Part shown: positions 24,939 through 33,186 of the stretch, in pieces
How the letters are laid out: each line of letters opens with the position of its first letter
Numbering within the stretch: position 1 is the first letter of the stretch
Assembly: GCF_014962245.1 (NCBI RefSeq)
Contig: NZ_CP063144.1
Location: 982,582 to 1,046,581 of the forward strand
Source: Thermosphaera aggregans
GTDB lineage: Archaea > Thermoproteota > Thermoprotei_A > Sulfolobales > Desulfurococcaceae
Direction of reading: 5' to 3'
Length of the DNA stretch: 64,000 nucleotides
Program-made: the position numbers and the translations under genes
The notes under the pieces: model-generated
What the model was told of the DNA's origin: nothing
The model's input: the letters and a program-made list of their open reading frames with translations, nothing else
The model's database searches: none

Positions 24939-25721
24939 GTGAAAAGTGTCAGCGAGCCATTAGTAATAATGATCCTTTTCATGACTGTTGTACTGATTTC
25001 TTTATCAATATTCTTCTTCTCAACCTTTAGTGTTGATGCTACAACAGCTTCCGTGGAGTACGGGTATGTGAAATCTCTTTTCCGCGAAATAGCCTTTAGC
25101 ATTCCTGAAATCCTTAATGGTCAAACCGTTTACACTCGGCATCCCAGCTCCCTTGTAGCCTTAGGTTTCAAGAAGATACCTGTGAATCTCACTATTAGGC
25201 TGGAGCTGAGTAATAATTCATTAATACAAGCTTTCAATAAGACCGAATTCTACGCGTTAACCGGGGGTATTCGCAGAAATGTTCTGGAAGATGTAAGAGG
25301 GTCTATTGTCTATGGGAAAAACCAGACTGTTGTGAACGAGATCGAGCAACTCGCCCTCGTGCGCGAATACTACTATAACGGATGGACAATGATCGAGCTT
25401 GATACCGCAAGAATCTACTATTCCATGTATAAAATAGGGCCATCGAACTACTACTTGGAGATACTCATAGCCGATTTCGGGGGATTTTACAACATATCGG
25501 AGCCCCCAACCGTGATGGGAACCGGCTCAATAAGGCTGAAATACGAACCTTATTATGCCAGCGTTTCAGAGTTTTCATCTGTTCAAAACCTTACATTAAT
25601 TCTTAATCAAACAGTAATTACTCTCAAAGATATCTTACCGCCAAATCACACAATAGATCCTGTAACAGGGTCTCTCACTGTCAGAATCGTGTATAAGAAA
25701 ATAGCGGTGCTGGTGTCGTAA
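24939..25721 (+). CDS. Pilin-like surface protein, class III-type N-terminus (paralogue 1)
   Basis: The 260-residue product begins MKSVSEP followed by a hydrophobic stretch to about residue 30, the layout of archaeal pilins cut before the hydrophobic helix (predicted Ser3/Val4). The rest is beta-rich with several Asn-X-Ser/Thr sites. It starts with GTG at 24939, nine bases after GAGGAG. It is related to the next gene: both share MKSVSE, a 'YG.NQ.VV' strand and an 'LDT.R' segment in the same order. I infer a pilus subunit or minor pilin outside the cell. No family name was recognised. Confidence 0.82.
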   Translation: MKSVSEPLVIMILFMTVVLISLSIFFFSTFSVDATTASVEYGYVKSLFREIAFSIPEILNGQTVYTRHPSSLVALGFKKIPVNLTIRLELSNNSLIQAFNKTEFYALTGGIRRNVLEDVRGSIVYGKNQTVVNEIEQLALVREYYYNGWTMIELDTARIYYSMYKIGPSNYYLEILIADFGGFYNISEPPTVMGTGSIRLKYEPYYASVSEFSSVQNLTLILNQTVITLKDILPPNHTIDPVTGSLTVRIVYKKIAVLVS

Positions 25722-25723
25722 AA

Positions 25724-25733
25724 AATATTTAAA
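25724..25733 (+). promoter_or_regulatory. Internal TATA box before the second pilin-like gene
   Basis: AATATTTAAA-type sequence lies in the 46-base gap after the preceding stop and predicts a start near 25755, 13 bases before the ATG at 25768. It would let the downstream pilin-like genes be expressed at a different level from the platform gene. Confidence 0.45.
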
Positions 25734-25767
25734 CCAGGTAGCTACTAACTATTTATCAGGTATTGGA

Positions 25768-26520
25768 ATGAAGTCCGTCTCCGAGACTTTCTCAACTGTT
25801 TTGATCACATCTGTTTTACTAGCTTTGCTCGGAGTTTTAAGTTTTTACACATTCGTAAGCATGGCGGGGTTTAACACCACTACTGAATATATGTATTACA
25901 GGCAGGCTTTCTTGTCAATCGGAAACTCCTTAGTCATTCCAATGATGGGAGGATCCTACGAGATCTCAATTCCCATGTACCAGCAGTCAACAGGTTACGG
26001 TAAGGTAGGATCCATCAGCATCTTCTTCAACAATAGCCAGATACCGGCGCACTACTTCGAGTGTACAGGGCTGATCTCAGGAGTAAGAGGATTTTCAAGG
26101 CCTAATGCAACCATATACGGAGGAAACCAGCACGTTGTAGCCGATCCCCGGCTCATTCCAAGAGTATTGGAGACTTATAGTCAGGGTGAGACCAGATTAT
26201 ACCTGGATACTTGCAGGCTTCTAGTAGAAAGCGAGGTCACCAGGGGTTTAACCGGTGTAACGTTTATCTACAGGATATCCTACTACAATTTAACCGTTAG
26301 GCTTGAGTACAAGGATAGGCCGAGAGGCGTTGTGAGAATGTCAATGACAGGTAGCCCACTCACGTTTTCCGGATACGCGTTAAACATGTCAATAACCTTC
26401 ACAGACATGATACTGGAGAAGACGTTAACATTAACGCCTAGAAACCTGTCGACCATCCCTCCAGGGACGCCCCTTGTTTACATAATAACCGTGTACAACC
26501 TTGAAATAGAGGTGAACTGA
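25768..26520 (+). CDS. Pilin-like surface protein, class III-type N-terminus (paralogue 2)
   Basis: The 250-residue product starts MKSVSETF and runs into a hydrophobic helix to about residue 33, as in the preceding gene. The outer part has 'NATIYGGNQHVVADPRLIPRVLETYSQGETRLYLDTCRLLV', shown here in joined pieces, which parallels the paralogue's 'YGKNQTVV' and 'LDTARIYY'. Two cysteines (in YFECTG and DTCRL) may form a disulfide. It has its own upstream TATA element and ends directly before the next ATG. It is probably a second pilus subunit made by tandem duplication and divergence. Confidence 0.82.
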   Translation: MKSVSETFSTVLITSVLLALLGVLSFYTFVSMAGFNTTTEYMYYRQAFLSIGNSLVIPMMGGSYEISIPMYQQSTGYGKVGSISIFFNNSQIPAHYFECTGLISGVRGFSRPNATIYGGNQHVVADPRLIPRVLETYSQGETRLYLDTCRLLVESEVTRGLTGVTFIYRISYYNLTVRLEYKDRPRGVVRMSMTGSPLTFSGYALNMSITFTDMILEKTLTLTPRNLSTIPPGTPLVYIITVYNLEIEVN

Positions 26521-29139
26521 ATGCCGACTCCTTCATTACTCCACGCTATTGGAACGGGTTTCATAGTAGCCTTATTAGTAGGCCTCTTTATGTATGGATT
26601 GTCCATGTCCGAGATAACCATGATCAATAATTACACAGCTATACTGCAATACATATCCGATAAGATAGCAGCAAGCATCAGATCCCTCTACTCCTCGACA
26701 TACCTGGCCAACTCCAATCAATCCAGCATTAGCTTGAACATACCTGTAGAAATATCAAGTGAAAAAGGCTATAACGTTTATATTGGTCGAGGAGAAGTCC
26801 TAGCTTCAGAGTTCCCCAGGCTAAGAGAGAGGGGGGATTATAATCCGCAAGCATTCTACGTGATAGCCTCCACAGCGGATAAAAAAGTCTACAGTATCTC
26901 CCTCTTATTTCAGCCAACAGATCTAGTAGCTCCTTTAAGATTTGCTAAAGGCGAGCTCATAGTTGAAAGAGTTACACAAGGTTTTGACCCCGCAGAAGGC
27001 TATGTGGAGAGCGGGATCCTGTGGTTCTGCCGCTCCCCGGTATATGTCAAGGAGAGAGCTAACACTACTCTTTCAAACTACTTGGTTAAAATAGAGTTTG
27101 ATCCTTCAATACTCAACTGCACCTATCAGGAAACAGTTTACACTCCATCCCGGAGTGATGTCCGCTTTGCAGACTCCGACGGGGTTTCAACCCTTAAGTA
27201 TTGGATAGATAGTTGGGAGCCTAATTACGCGAGGGTCTGGGTTCAAATACCCAGCATTCAACCATTGGAGAATAAGACGATCTACCTGTACTGGGGGAAC
27301 CCGTATGCGGCTGAGAGAAGCGATCCCGGGATATTCCTGTTCTACGATAGCTTCACACGTTACAACTCCCTGCAAGACTTGCTGTCACGGTCGCCACTGT
27401 GGAACGTGAGACCATTGCATTCGTATTCTTACAATTTGCTTCCAAACGGGTTGTTAAACGCCTTGCTTGACATTAAAAATAACGGCTTCGTCATTCTGTA
27501 CTATAACAGGTTTATAATGCTCGACCAATACCAGGGAGTTTTAGTGGAAGCGCTGGGAAAGCCCTACAGCAGTGCCAACAAGGATGCTGAGTACTTGCTC
27601 GGACTGGTCAACGTGGGCGATGCTGCACAAGTATTTAATGAAACACTCAGACCCGTCATCGTGGACCCATCGTTATCTCTAGATAACTACACGGTGATAT
27701 ATGGGACCTGGGACATCTCCTCTATGGGAAACGATACATTTCTAAACGCGACAAGCCTATCCTACACCCCCGGGAAAGGATACTACGCAATAGCCCTGAG
27801 GGAAAATCCTCCGTTAATAAGATATCAACCAGGCCAAGAATACTATCAAATCCTGTATAAGGTAAGGATTGATAACACAAGCACTATCAGAGGGGTTTTA
27901 ATCTCTGAGGATTTAGGACGCACAAGAGGCTTCTACCTAGGATTACAGTTTGATTCTAGCGGGAATGTTCTAAAACTATTGTATAGCAAAAACCCATTAC
28001 CCGCTCTCACAGATTTTACGGTGTTAAACTCTACCTCGGTGTCCAATATAATCTTTCCCAATTGGGTAATCATTTATGTATCGGTTAAATCGCCTGGAGT
28101 TGCGAATTCAGAGTACTCATTTCAGGTGATAAATCCTGATAATGGATCAACAATACTTGAGTACTCGGGAAGGGGCACCCTAGATGTCTACCAGCCTGAG
28201 TACGTGGGTCCCTTCGCACACTCGCCAAGCGAAATATTAGGTTCCAGTGAATTATGGTTTGACGATCTCATATCGTGTAGATACAATAACAATACCAATA
28301 TATATTTTGACGCTAAAAAGTTCTACATCATTGGTCTTTCCCCGGGCTGGGAAATTACCATCGTCGATTACAAGGACGTACTGGTCTACGATAATGAAAC
28401 CAACACCACTAGGGTTGAGAAGCAAGCAGTTTACGCCCAGAGCTCCACGGTCGATGAATCTGGAATAGCTGTTTTCGACCTCACAACATACCCGATACTA
28501 GGCGAGATGTATCCGGTGGAATTTCTCTTCTACTATAACGGGGAGTTAATAGACAGGATCGAGTACCCCAGCCTTGTCTCCGGAGGAATGGTGCTGATGT
28601 TTCGACCATATCTTCAACAACCTCTCATAATCGACGGCGGGTTGATATTTACCACGGGCCAACAGGGCGTGGAATATCATATTAAGACACAAGCAATCAC
28701 TGACACAAATCTAAGAGCTGGCTACAACATAACCAGCATAGGGTACTTTAATCAAAAACTCTACTACTTCATCTTGAACCCGAACTACTATAATACAACC
28801 CCCTCCACCTATAACCCGTACAACTTCACATATAAGTTAGCCGCTAATTTCACATTCTTTGTAGGGTTAATGGTGTATGAGTCAACCGGACAGGGCAGTG
28901 CCAACTTGACAGGAATATACGAATGGATCCGTGTAAGACCGTTCGTTGACCCGGAGCCTTTGGCCAAGCCCAGTTACTTATCTGAGTCCCTAAGTATTCC
29001 GACCCCTCCTCAGGTGAAGATAGTTGAATATGTTGACAGAATAGTGTTTTCCAGCGAGCTCCTGGTCGACTTGTTCATCATTGTGATACCGGACTCCCAT
29101 TACGCGTTATCAATGGTCGTCAGGGGGAGGAGAGCGTGA
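26521..29139 (+). CDS. Giant pilin-like surface protein with DUF2341 domain
   Basis: This 872-residue protein has an N-terminal hydrophobic segment (about 10-30, IGTGFIVALLVGLFMYG) with no further clear membrane helix, so it would be anchored or inserted like a pilin by its N-terminus. A DUF2341 domain lies at about residues 165-285, recognised from 'NKTIYLYWGNPYAAERSDPG'. The following regions are beta-rich and lectin-like in style (FDDLISCRYNN, GWEITIVDYKDV). Many Asn-X-Ser/Thr sites are present. The ATG follows the previous TGA without a gap, and its own TGA overlaps the next GTG by four bases. A role as adhesin or substrate-binding tip of the pilus-like machine is inferred; DUF2341 domains occur in prokaryotic surface proteins. 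Confidence 0.85.
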   Translation: MPTPSLLHAIGTGFIVALLVGLFMYGLSMSEITMINNYTAILQYISDKIAASIRSLYSSTYLANSNQSSISLNIPVEISSEKGYNVYIGRGEVLASEFPRLRERGDYNPQAFYVIASTADKKVYSISLLFQPTDLVAPLRFAKGELIVERVTQGFDPAEGYVESGILWFCRSPVYVKERANTTLSNYLVKIEFDPSILNCTYQETVYTPSRSDVRFADSDGVSTLKYWIDSWEPNYARVWVQIPSIQPLENKTIYLYWGNPYAAERSDPGIFLFYDSFTRYNSLQDLLSRSPLWNVRPLHSYSYNLLPNGLLNALLDIKNNGFVILYYNRFIMLDQYQGVLVEALGKPYSSANKDAEYLLGLVNVGDAAQVFNETLRPVIVDPSLSLDNYTVIYGTWDISSMGNDTFLNATSLSYTPGKGYYAIALRENPPLIRYQPGQEYYQILYKVRIDNTSTIRGVLISEDLGRTRGFYLGLQFDSSGNVLKLLYSKNPLPALTDFTVLNSTSVSNIIFPNWVIIYVSVKSPGVANSEYSFQVINPDNGSTILEYSGRGTLDVYQPEYVGPFAHSPSEILGSSELWFDDLISCRYNNNTNIYFDAKKFYIIGLSPGWEITIVDYKDVLVYDNETNTTRVEKQAVYAQSSTVDESGIAVFDLTTYPILGEMYPVEFLFYYNGELIDRIEYPSLVSGGMVLMFRPYLQQPLIIDGGLIFTTGQQGVEYHIKTQAITDTNLRAGYNITSIGYFNQKLYYFILNPNYYNTTPSTYNPYNFTYKLAANFTFFVGLMVYESTGQGSANLTGIYEWIRVRPFVDPEPLAKPSYLSESLSIPTPPQVKIVEYVDRIVFSSELLVDLFIIVIPDSHYALSMVVRGRRA

Positions 29140-30245
29140 AGGAGATCATAGAGTATCTACTTGCCATATTGATAATCCTCTCATTCATCCCTCTTTACAA
29201 CATGTTGTCCACAACCTACTATGTTCCGAGAATTGCTACAGGGCTTGAGACTATTTCCTACTCGTTTGAAGAAGCTTTGAAGTACGTATTACTCTACGGG
29301 TTCAGCATAGGGAATTATACCCAGGGGGTGATAGAGGTTAGTGAAGCCTTAAACTCCACCTTAACAAGTTACTTAAACCCGTTCATGCAAGGAGGCTATG
29401 GAGTTTACGCGAAAATCTATACTCCAATACAAGAGATTAATGTGACTCCATACTCAAGTATTGGCGTTGCATCAATCTATAATCTCTCTACAACTATTTT
29501 CTTAGTCGACAAGAATGGTAGGAACGCGTTAGTAGTCCCCTTAATCTACGATGGTACAACTCCTGGTGGTTTATACCGGTTTAAAGTGGCACTTTACAAC
29601 CTAACCGTCAAAGACCCTGGAGTAATAATAGTGGTTCAGGAGTCCAAAAATAACCGTTTCATAGCCACTTGGATCGCGCCTGGAATGCTTACTGGTGACC
29701 CAGTAAATATAGACGGGTTGACTGTGATAACGCCCAGGAATAACTTGACCCCTGTTACAGTACCAGGCATTAATAAAACACTCCACAACGCAACGATATA
29801 CTACTACACGGCGCCCAGTTTCGGCCAGTATCTAACAAGCACTTACAACGTCACAGAATGGATAGAGTTTTCAGCGGGGGGAACCATCTTAAGGAGGCCA
29901 TACAACATTACCACGATATCCTACTACGGTTCTTCAGTCAATTGGAACACAACACACGTAGCGTATAAAATATTGAGTATGAGAGTTGACGTGAAAAGGG
30001 AGTACATTAGAGGGCAGGGCGATTTTATACGAGGAAATTACACATATGTCAATAGCTTAACCACACCATTATACAATTTGCTGCTGGTCTCTCTCTTTGA
30101 CAACACTAGAAGCGTTTTCATACCCATATATCCTAATGAATGGGTTTTCGGGGAAACACCTCCGCCTCAGGCTACAACAAGATACTCCAACATAAGAATT
30201 GGGATGTTTGATTACTTAATAGAGATAAAGGTGTGGAGGAAATGA
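29136..30245 (+). CDS. Membrane-anchored surface protein of the pilus-like operon
   Basis: The 369-residue product starts with GTG overlapping the previous stop (GTGA). The N-terminus MKEIIEYLLAILIILSFIPLYNM has an acidic/hydrophobic pattern like the start of a pilin helix but lacks a clear cleavage site. The remainder is an extracellular beta-rich region with repeated Asn-X-Ser/Thr. No family was recognised. Its TGA overlaps the next ATG (ATGA), so this and the following two genes form a tightly coupled translational unit. Confidence 0.78.
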   Translation: MKEIIEYLLAILIILSFIPLYNMLSTTYYVPRIATGLETISYSFEEALKYVLLYGFSIGNYTQGVIEVSEALNSTLTSYLNPFMQGGYGVYAKIYTPIQEINVTPYSSIGVASIYNLSTTIFLVDKNGRNALVVPLIYDGTTPGGLYRFKVALYNLTVKDPGVIIVVQESKNNRFIATWIAPGMLTGDPVNIDGLTVITPRNNLTPVTVPGINKTLHNATIYYYTAPSFGQYLTSTYNVTEWIEFSAGGTILRRPYNITTISYYGSSVNWNTTHVAYKILSMRVDVKREYIRGQGDFIRGNYTYVNSLTTPLYNLLLVSLFDNTRSVFIPIYPNEWVFGETPPPQATTRYSNIRIGMFDYLIEIKVWRK

Positions 30246-30634
30246 GGGGGCAGGTTCAAGTAATTTCTGCTTCCATAGCTTTCACCATCATAGCCATAGC
30301 AGTGTTGGTATTGTTCACACAGATATATTCTCACACCGGCGTCTCCAGGTCTTACGAGGTAGTATACGACATACCGAACATCCTCAGGCAAAGACCTTAC
30401 TGGACTGCGAGAGACCTAGCCCACACGATCATAAACACTACAGGTGCTGTCTACTGCTACGTGTCTATTAGAGAAGTTGACTTAGTTAGCAATCAGGTTG
30501 TCTCGGAAGACACGTACGAGATATCCCCGTTAACCATTCCCGAAGAGCAGCTCTATATTAGGTCTTTCGTGTACTCGAAAGGAACGATCATGGGTACTAT
30601 TTTAACATACTCCATAAGGGTTGGTTACAAATGA
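30242..30634 (+). CDS. Small pilin-like protein with class III signal peptide
   Basis: The ATG at 30242 overlaps the preceding TGA (ATGA). It gives a 130-residue protein starting MRGQVQVISASIAFTIIAIAVLVLF. The Arg-Gly-Gln junction before a long hydrophobic helix fits archaeal class III (prepilin) signal peptides, with a predicted cut between Gly and Gln. The short extracellular part is predicted mixed alpha/beta and has one Cys pair candidate around 'YCYVSI'. An earlier in-frame GTG at 30233 would have no spaced ribosome site. Size and signal suggest a minor pilin. It is coupled by ATGA to the next gene. Confidence 0.8.
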   Translation: MRGQVQVISASIAFTIIAIAVLVLFTQIYSHTGVSRSYEVVYDIPNILRQRPYWTARDLAHTIINTTGAVYCYVSIREVDLVSNQVVSEDTYEISPLTIPEEQLYIRSFVYSKGTIMGTILTYSIRVGYK

Positions 30635-31896
30635 AGGCTCAGCTCCCAATCATAATAGCCCTAGTCCTTGTGGCATCGCTCACGGTTACAACAATAATCT
30701 ACACCACGTCAACAATCACATATACTTCCCTCACAGTTCTTGAAACAGGTAGCTCAGGAGAGTGGACATATATTACAGACCAGTTGGACAGCATCCTCCT
30801 CAGCGCTCTCTCAGCCGCCTCACAAAACGCGTCGAAAGGTTTCGAAAGCACTTACTGGAATCTCTACAGCGATGTGGTTAAAGAATACGGTAGCTGGACC
30901 AGGACATGCACCATCGTTGACGGGTGTCCTGGACCAAGCACCGATAGAAGAAAATGTACCGCGACCCTGTGGACCTTGTACAATTATGATGATTTCAGGT
31001 GCATAGGAAAGTGCGACTCAAACTATACTTCACCAGGGTTCAACTGGTCAATGAGCAACTACACGTTCTCGCTACAACAAGCAGCGTATTCATACTTTTT
31101 CAGGGCCGCAAGGATTGCTGAGATAACGCTCAATAATTGGAGAGATATGATGGCAAGCTACGGATACGTTATCTACACAAGCTCGATAGGGGGATTCTAC
31201 AGAATAGAAGTGGCATCTTACGGCAATTTCTCGGAATCCAAGGCTACGCTTAGGCTGAATGCAACACTGGACATATACTCTGCGACAGCTGGATACAGGA
31301 GAATGATCAGATATGTTGAAATCGGGTATTCAACAAGATTTTACACTGGCTCCTGGAGCGATGATGGAATATACCTCCCCGTGTACATAAATGCATATGT
31401 AGATTTGAACGGGATTAAAGCACACTACATTGTTAACCCGAGTGAAACCTATTTAACCCTTTACAGCGTGATGCTGAAGCGCCTATCATTCCTCAATACT
31501 ACTCAAGGAAACATAACAATAAGGCCGATTGTAAGCTATTATTACGGGAATGGTACTACGCTTTTGATTTTCAAAATCAATAGTACTGACAGCAACATGT
31601 GGAACCAAGAAGCCGTCGTTTGGAGAGAGGTTGTGCTCTCGCACAGAGACTATGACGATACCTTCGCCCCACCATACACTATCACAGATCCCTCTTCCAA
31701 GCTTCAACGCGTCACCGTTGCCTTCCTATGGGCTGGACTTCTCACAACCCGAATAGAGGGAGTGAACTTGTACAACGGGGTTAAAATAGTGTTTAAACAC
31801 TACGCCAATACCGCGTACGGAGACTGGCTTGACAGCGTGCCTTTCAACATTTACGGGGATGAGAGGGCTGTTTTCCCACCAGAGTATGTTAGCTGA
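30631..31896 (+). CDS. Large pilin-like protein with class III signal peptide and Cys-rich insert
   Basis: The 421-residue product starts MKAQLPIIIALVLVASLTV, a Lys-Ala-Gln prepilin-type junction before a hydrophobic helix. Residues about 89-130 contain five cysteines in about 40 residues (RTCTIVDGC, RRKC, FRCIGKC), unusual for this locus and likely to form disulfides outside the cell. The rest is beta-rich with many Asn-X-Ser/Thr sites. It is the last gene of the pilus-like operon. A TATA box for the following gene lies 26 bases after its stop. Function within the appendage is unknown. Confidence 0.8.
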   Translation: MKAQLPIIIALVLVASLTVTTIIYTTSTITYTSLTVLETGSSGEWTYITDQLDSILLSALSAASQNASKGFESTYWNLYSDVVKEYGSWTRTCTIVDGCPGPSTDRRKCTATLWTLYNYDDFRCIGKCDSNYTSPGFNWSMSNYTFSLQQAAYSYFFRAARIAEITLNNWRDMMASYGYVIYTSSIGGFYRIEVASYGNFSESKATLRLNATLDIYSATAGYRRMIRYVEIGYSTRFYTGSWSDDGIYLPVYINAYVDLNGIKAHYIVNPSETYLTLYSVMLKRLSFLNTTQGNITIRPIVSYYYGNGTTLLIFKINSTDSNMWNQEAVVWREVVLSHRDYDDTFAPPYTITDPSSKLQRVTVAFLWAGLLTTRIEGVNLYNGVKIVFKHYANTAYGDWLDSVPFNIYGDERAVFPPEYVS

Positions 31897-31921
31897 TTCT
31901 CCATCACCTTTGAGTCAGATC

Positions 31922-31931
31922 GTTTTAAAAC
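31922..31931 (+). promoter_or_regulatory. TATA box for the ACT-V4R gene
   Basis: GTTTTAAAAC lies 40-31 bases before the ATG at 31962 and predicts a transcript start near 31952, just upstream of GGGGG (31954-31958). This marks the end of the pilus-like transcription unit. Confidence 0.5.
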
Positions 31932-31961
31932 CTTTTCAAATCGATTAACCACAGGGGGATT

Positions 31962-32819
31962 ATGGGAATTCTGGCGAATATAGTGAGGCTAGGGAAAGGA
32001 AATAATGATTTCGTAAAGGTGATCGTTCCCACAGCCTTCAGGATGACGACGGAGGATGGTATTCTCCTATATCTGAAACTTAAAAACGAGGTTGGCGTTG
32101 TAGCGAAAGTGACTGAGGTTGTGAGCAAGGCAGGCCTTAACATTGTTAACATCACAACGCCCAGCATAGTTAAAGGAGAGTATGGAGACTTGTTCCTACT
32201 GGTTGAAAACTGTGATAGGGAATGCGGCGAGGAGCTTTCAAAAAGCATGAGAAAAGAGCTCGGCAAAATCGTGAGCGAAGTCAGCGTTTACGATTCCAGG
32301 GAGAACTTCCTGTTCATACCAAACTCCGTTGCCGAATTCATGGGTTTGGAGTCATTAATTCTTCCAAAACCTCTTCTGGGGGAAGTGTATAAATTCGTCT
32401 ACGGTAAACACCCTGATGCTTTAATGCTAGCATTAATTAGAAACATGGGAGTAGCCTTTGGGACAGGACTGTATAACGAGTTTCTAGGTGAGTCGGCTGA
32501 ACACCTGAGCATTGAACACCAGTATGAAAACGCCCTCAGGTTTTTCGAAGGCGTCTATTCTTCGATGGGTTTTGGCAACGCTAAGGTAACTTATAAGAAC
32601 GGGGTAGTCTTCAATATTGAAATATATAATAATTTAGAATCTTTAATACTGAGAAACTTGGAGCAAACAAGGGCACTACCCGAATTCACAATAGGGATGA
32701 TCCAAGGTTATCTATCCAGTTTAACTGGTAGAAGAGTTGAAGTACACGTTCTCGAGACCTTGCCTAGAGGTAGTCAAAGAGATTTGTTTGAAGTAAGGGT
32801 ATACGAGTATTCTAAGTAA
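31962..32819 (+). CDS. ACT domain plus V4R-like domain protein
   Basis: The 285-residue cytosolic protein joins two ligand-binding modules. Residues about 38-112 form an ACT domain ('LYLKLKNEVGVVAKVTEVVSKAGLNIVNITTPSI'). The C-terminal half resembles a V4R (4-vinyl reductase) domain: 'EHLSIEHQYENALRFFEGVYSSMGFGNAKV' and 'FTIGMIQGYLSSLTGRRVEVHVLETLPRGSQRDLFEVRVYE', although the usual zinc-binding cysteines are not evident at the end. ACT domains sense amino acids; V4R domains bind small hydrophobic or tetrapyrrole-type ligands. No DNA-binding part is present, but a separate winged-helix gene follows 66 bases later. A sensor role is inferred. Confidence 0.75.
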   Translation: MGILANIVRLGKGNNDFVKVIVPTAFRMTTEDGILLYLKLKNEVGVVAKVTEVVSKAGLNIVNITTPSIVKGEYGDLFLLVENCDRECGEELSKSMRKELGKIVSEVSVYDSRENFLFIPNSVAEFMGLESLILPKPLLGEVYKFVYGKHPDALMLALIRNMGVAFGTGLYNEFLGESAEHLSIEHQYENALRFFEGVYSSMGFGNAKVTYKNGVVFNIEIYNNLESLILRNLEQTRALPEFTIGMIQGYLSSLTGRRVEVHVLETLPRGSQRDLFEVRVYEYSK

Positions 32820-32885
32820 CCATTCTCCTCTATCCCACCGTTTTTAAAGTTATCATGTATGATCAGATCAAGGGGTTTGGATCAA

Positions 32886-33074
32886 ATGGTCGGAGAATCT
32901 AAAAACATTAAGGAAAAAGTATATGAAGCATTGAAGAATTCTAAGACGCCTTTAAGTCCTAAACAGATTGCTCAAATGACCGGGCTGAACTATAATACTG
33001 TGAGAGCGAGACTACACGATCTTAGGAAGGAAAACAGGGCTTCCAGGATGCCGGAGGGCTGGGTTGCAAAATAA
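32886..33074 (+). CDS. Small winged-helix/MarR-like DNA-binding protein
   Basis: The 62-residue product is a single winged helix: 'IKEKVYEALKNSKTPLSPKQIAQMTGLNYNTVRARLHDLRKEN' with a short basic wing. I chose the ATG at 32886 instead of the one at 32859 because a TATA box (GTTTTTAAAG, 32840-32849) predicts transcription from about 32870, downstream of the first ATG, and AAGGGG lies at 32870-32875. It could regulate its neighbours or pair with the ACT-V4R sensor just upstream. No ligand site fits in so small a protein. Confidence 0.8.
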   Translation: MVGESKNIKEKVYEALKNSKTPLSPKQIAQMTGLNYNTVRARLHDLRKENRASRMPEGWVAK

Positions 33075-33186
33075 AGCTGTCTTGAACTAATTATCTTTTT
33101 AAAGGCTACTTCTCAATATCTAACCCCGTATTTTAAGAACGGTGACGCTGTTGAGCCTAATCCACTCGAGCAAGTATTTTCCATTA

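Noticed and set aside
20695-31896. Archaellum operon
   Set aside because: ATPase and platform genes are present, but no archaellin, ArlH, ArlF, ArlG or ArlC/D/E-like gene is found, and the pilin-like products are far too large for archaellins.
32859-32861. ATG at 32859 as the start of the winged-helix gene
   Set aside because: The TATA box at 32840-32849 places the transcript start about 10 bases downstream of this ATG, so the ATG at 32886 is more likely.
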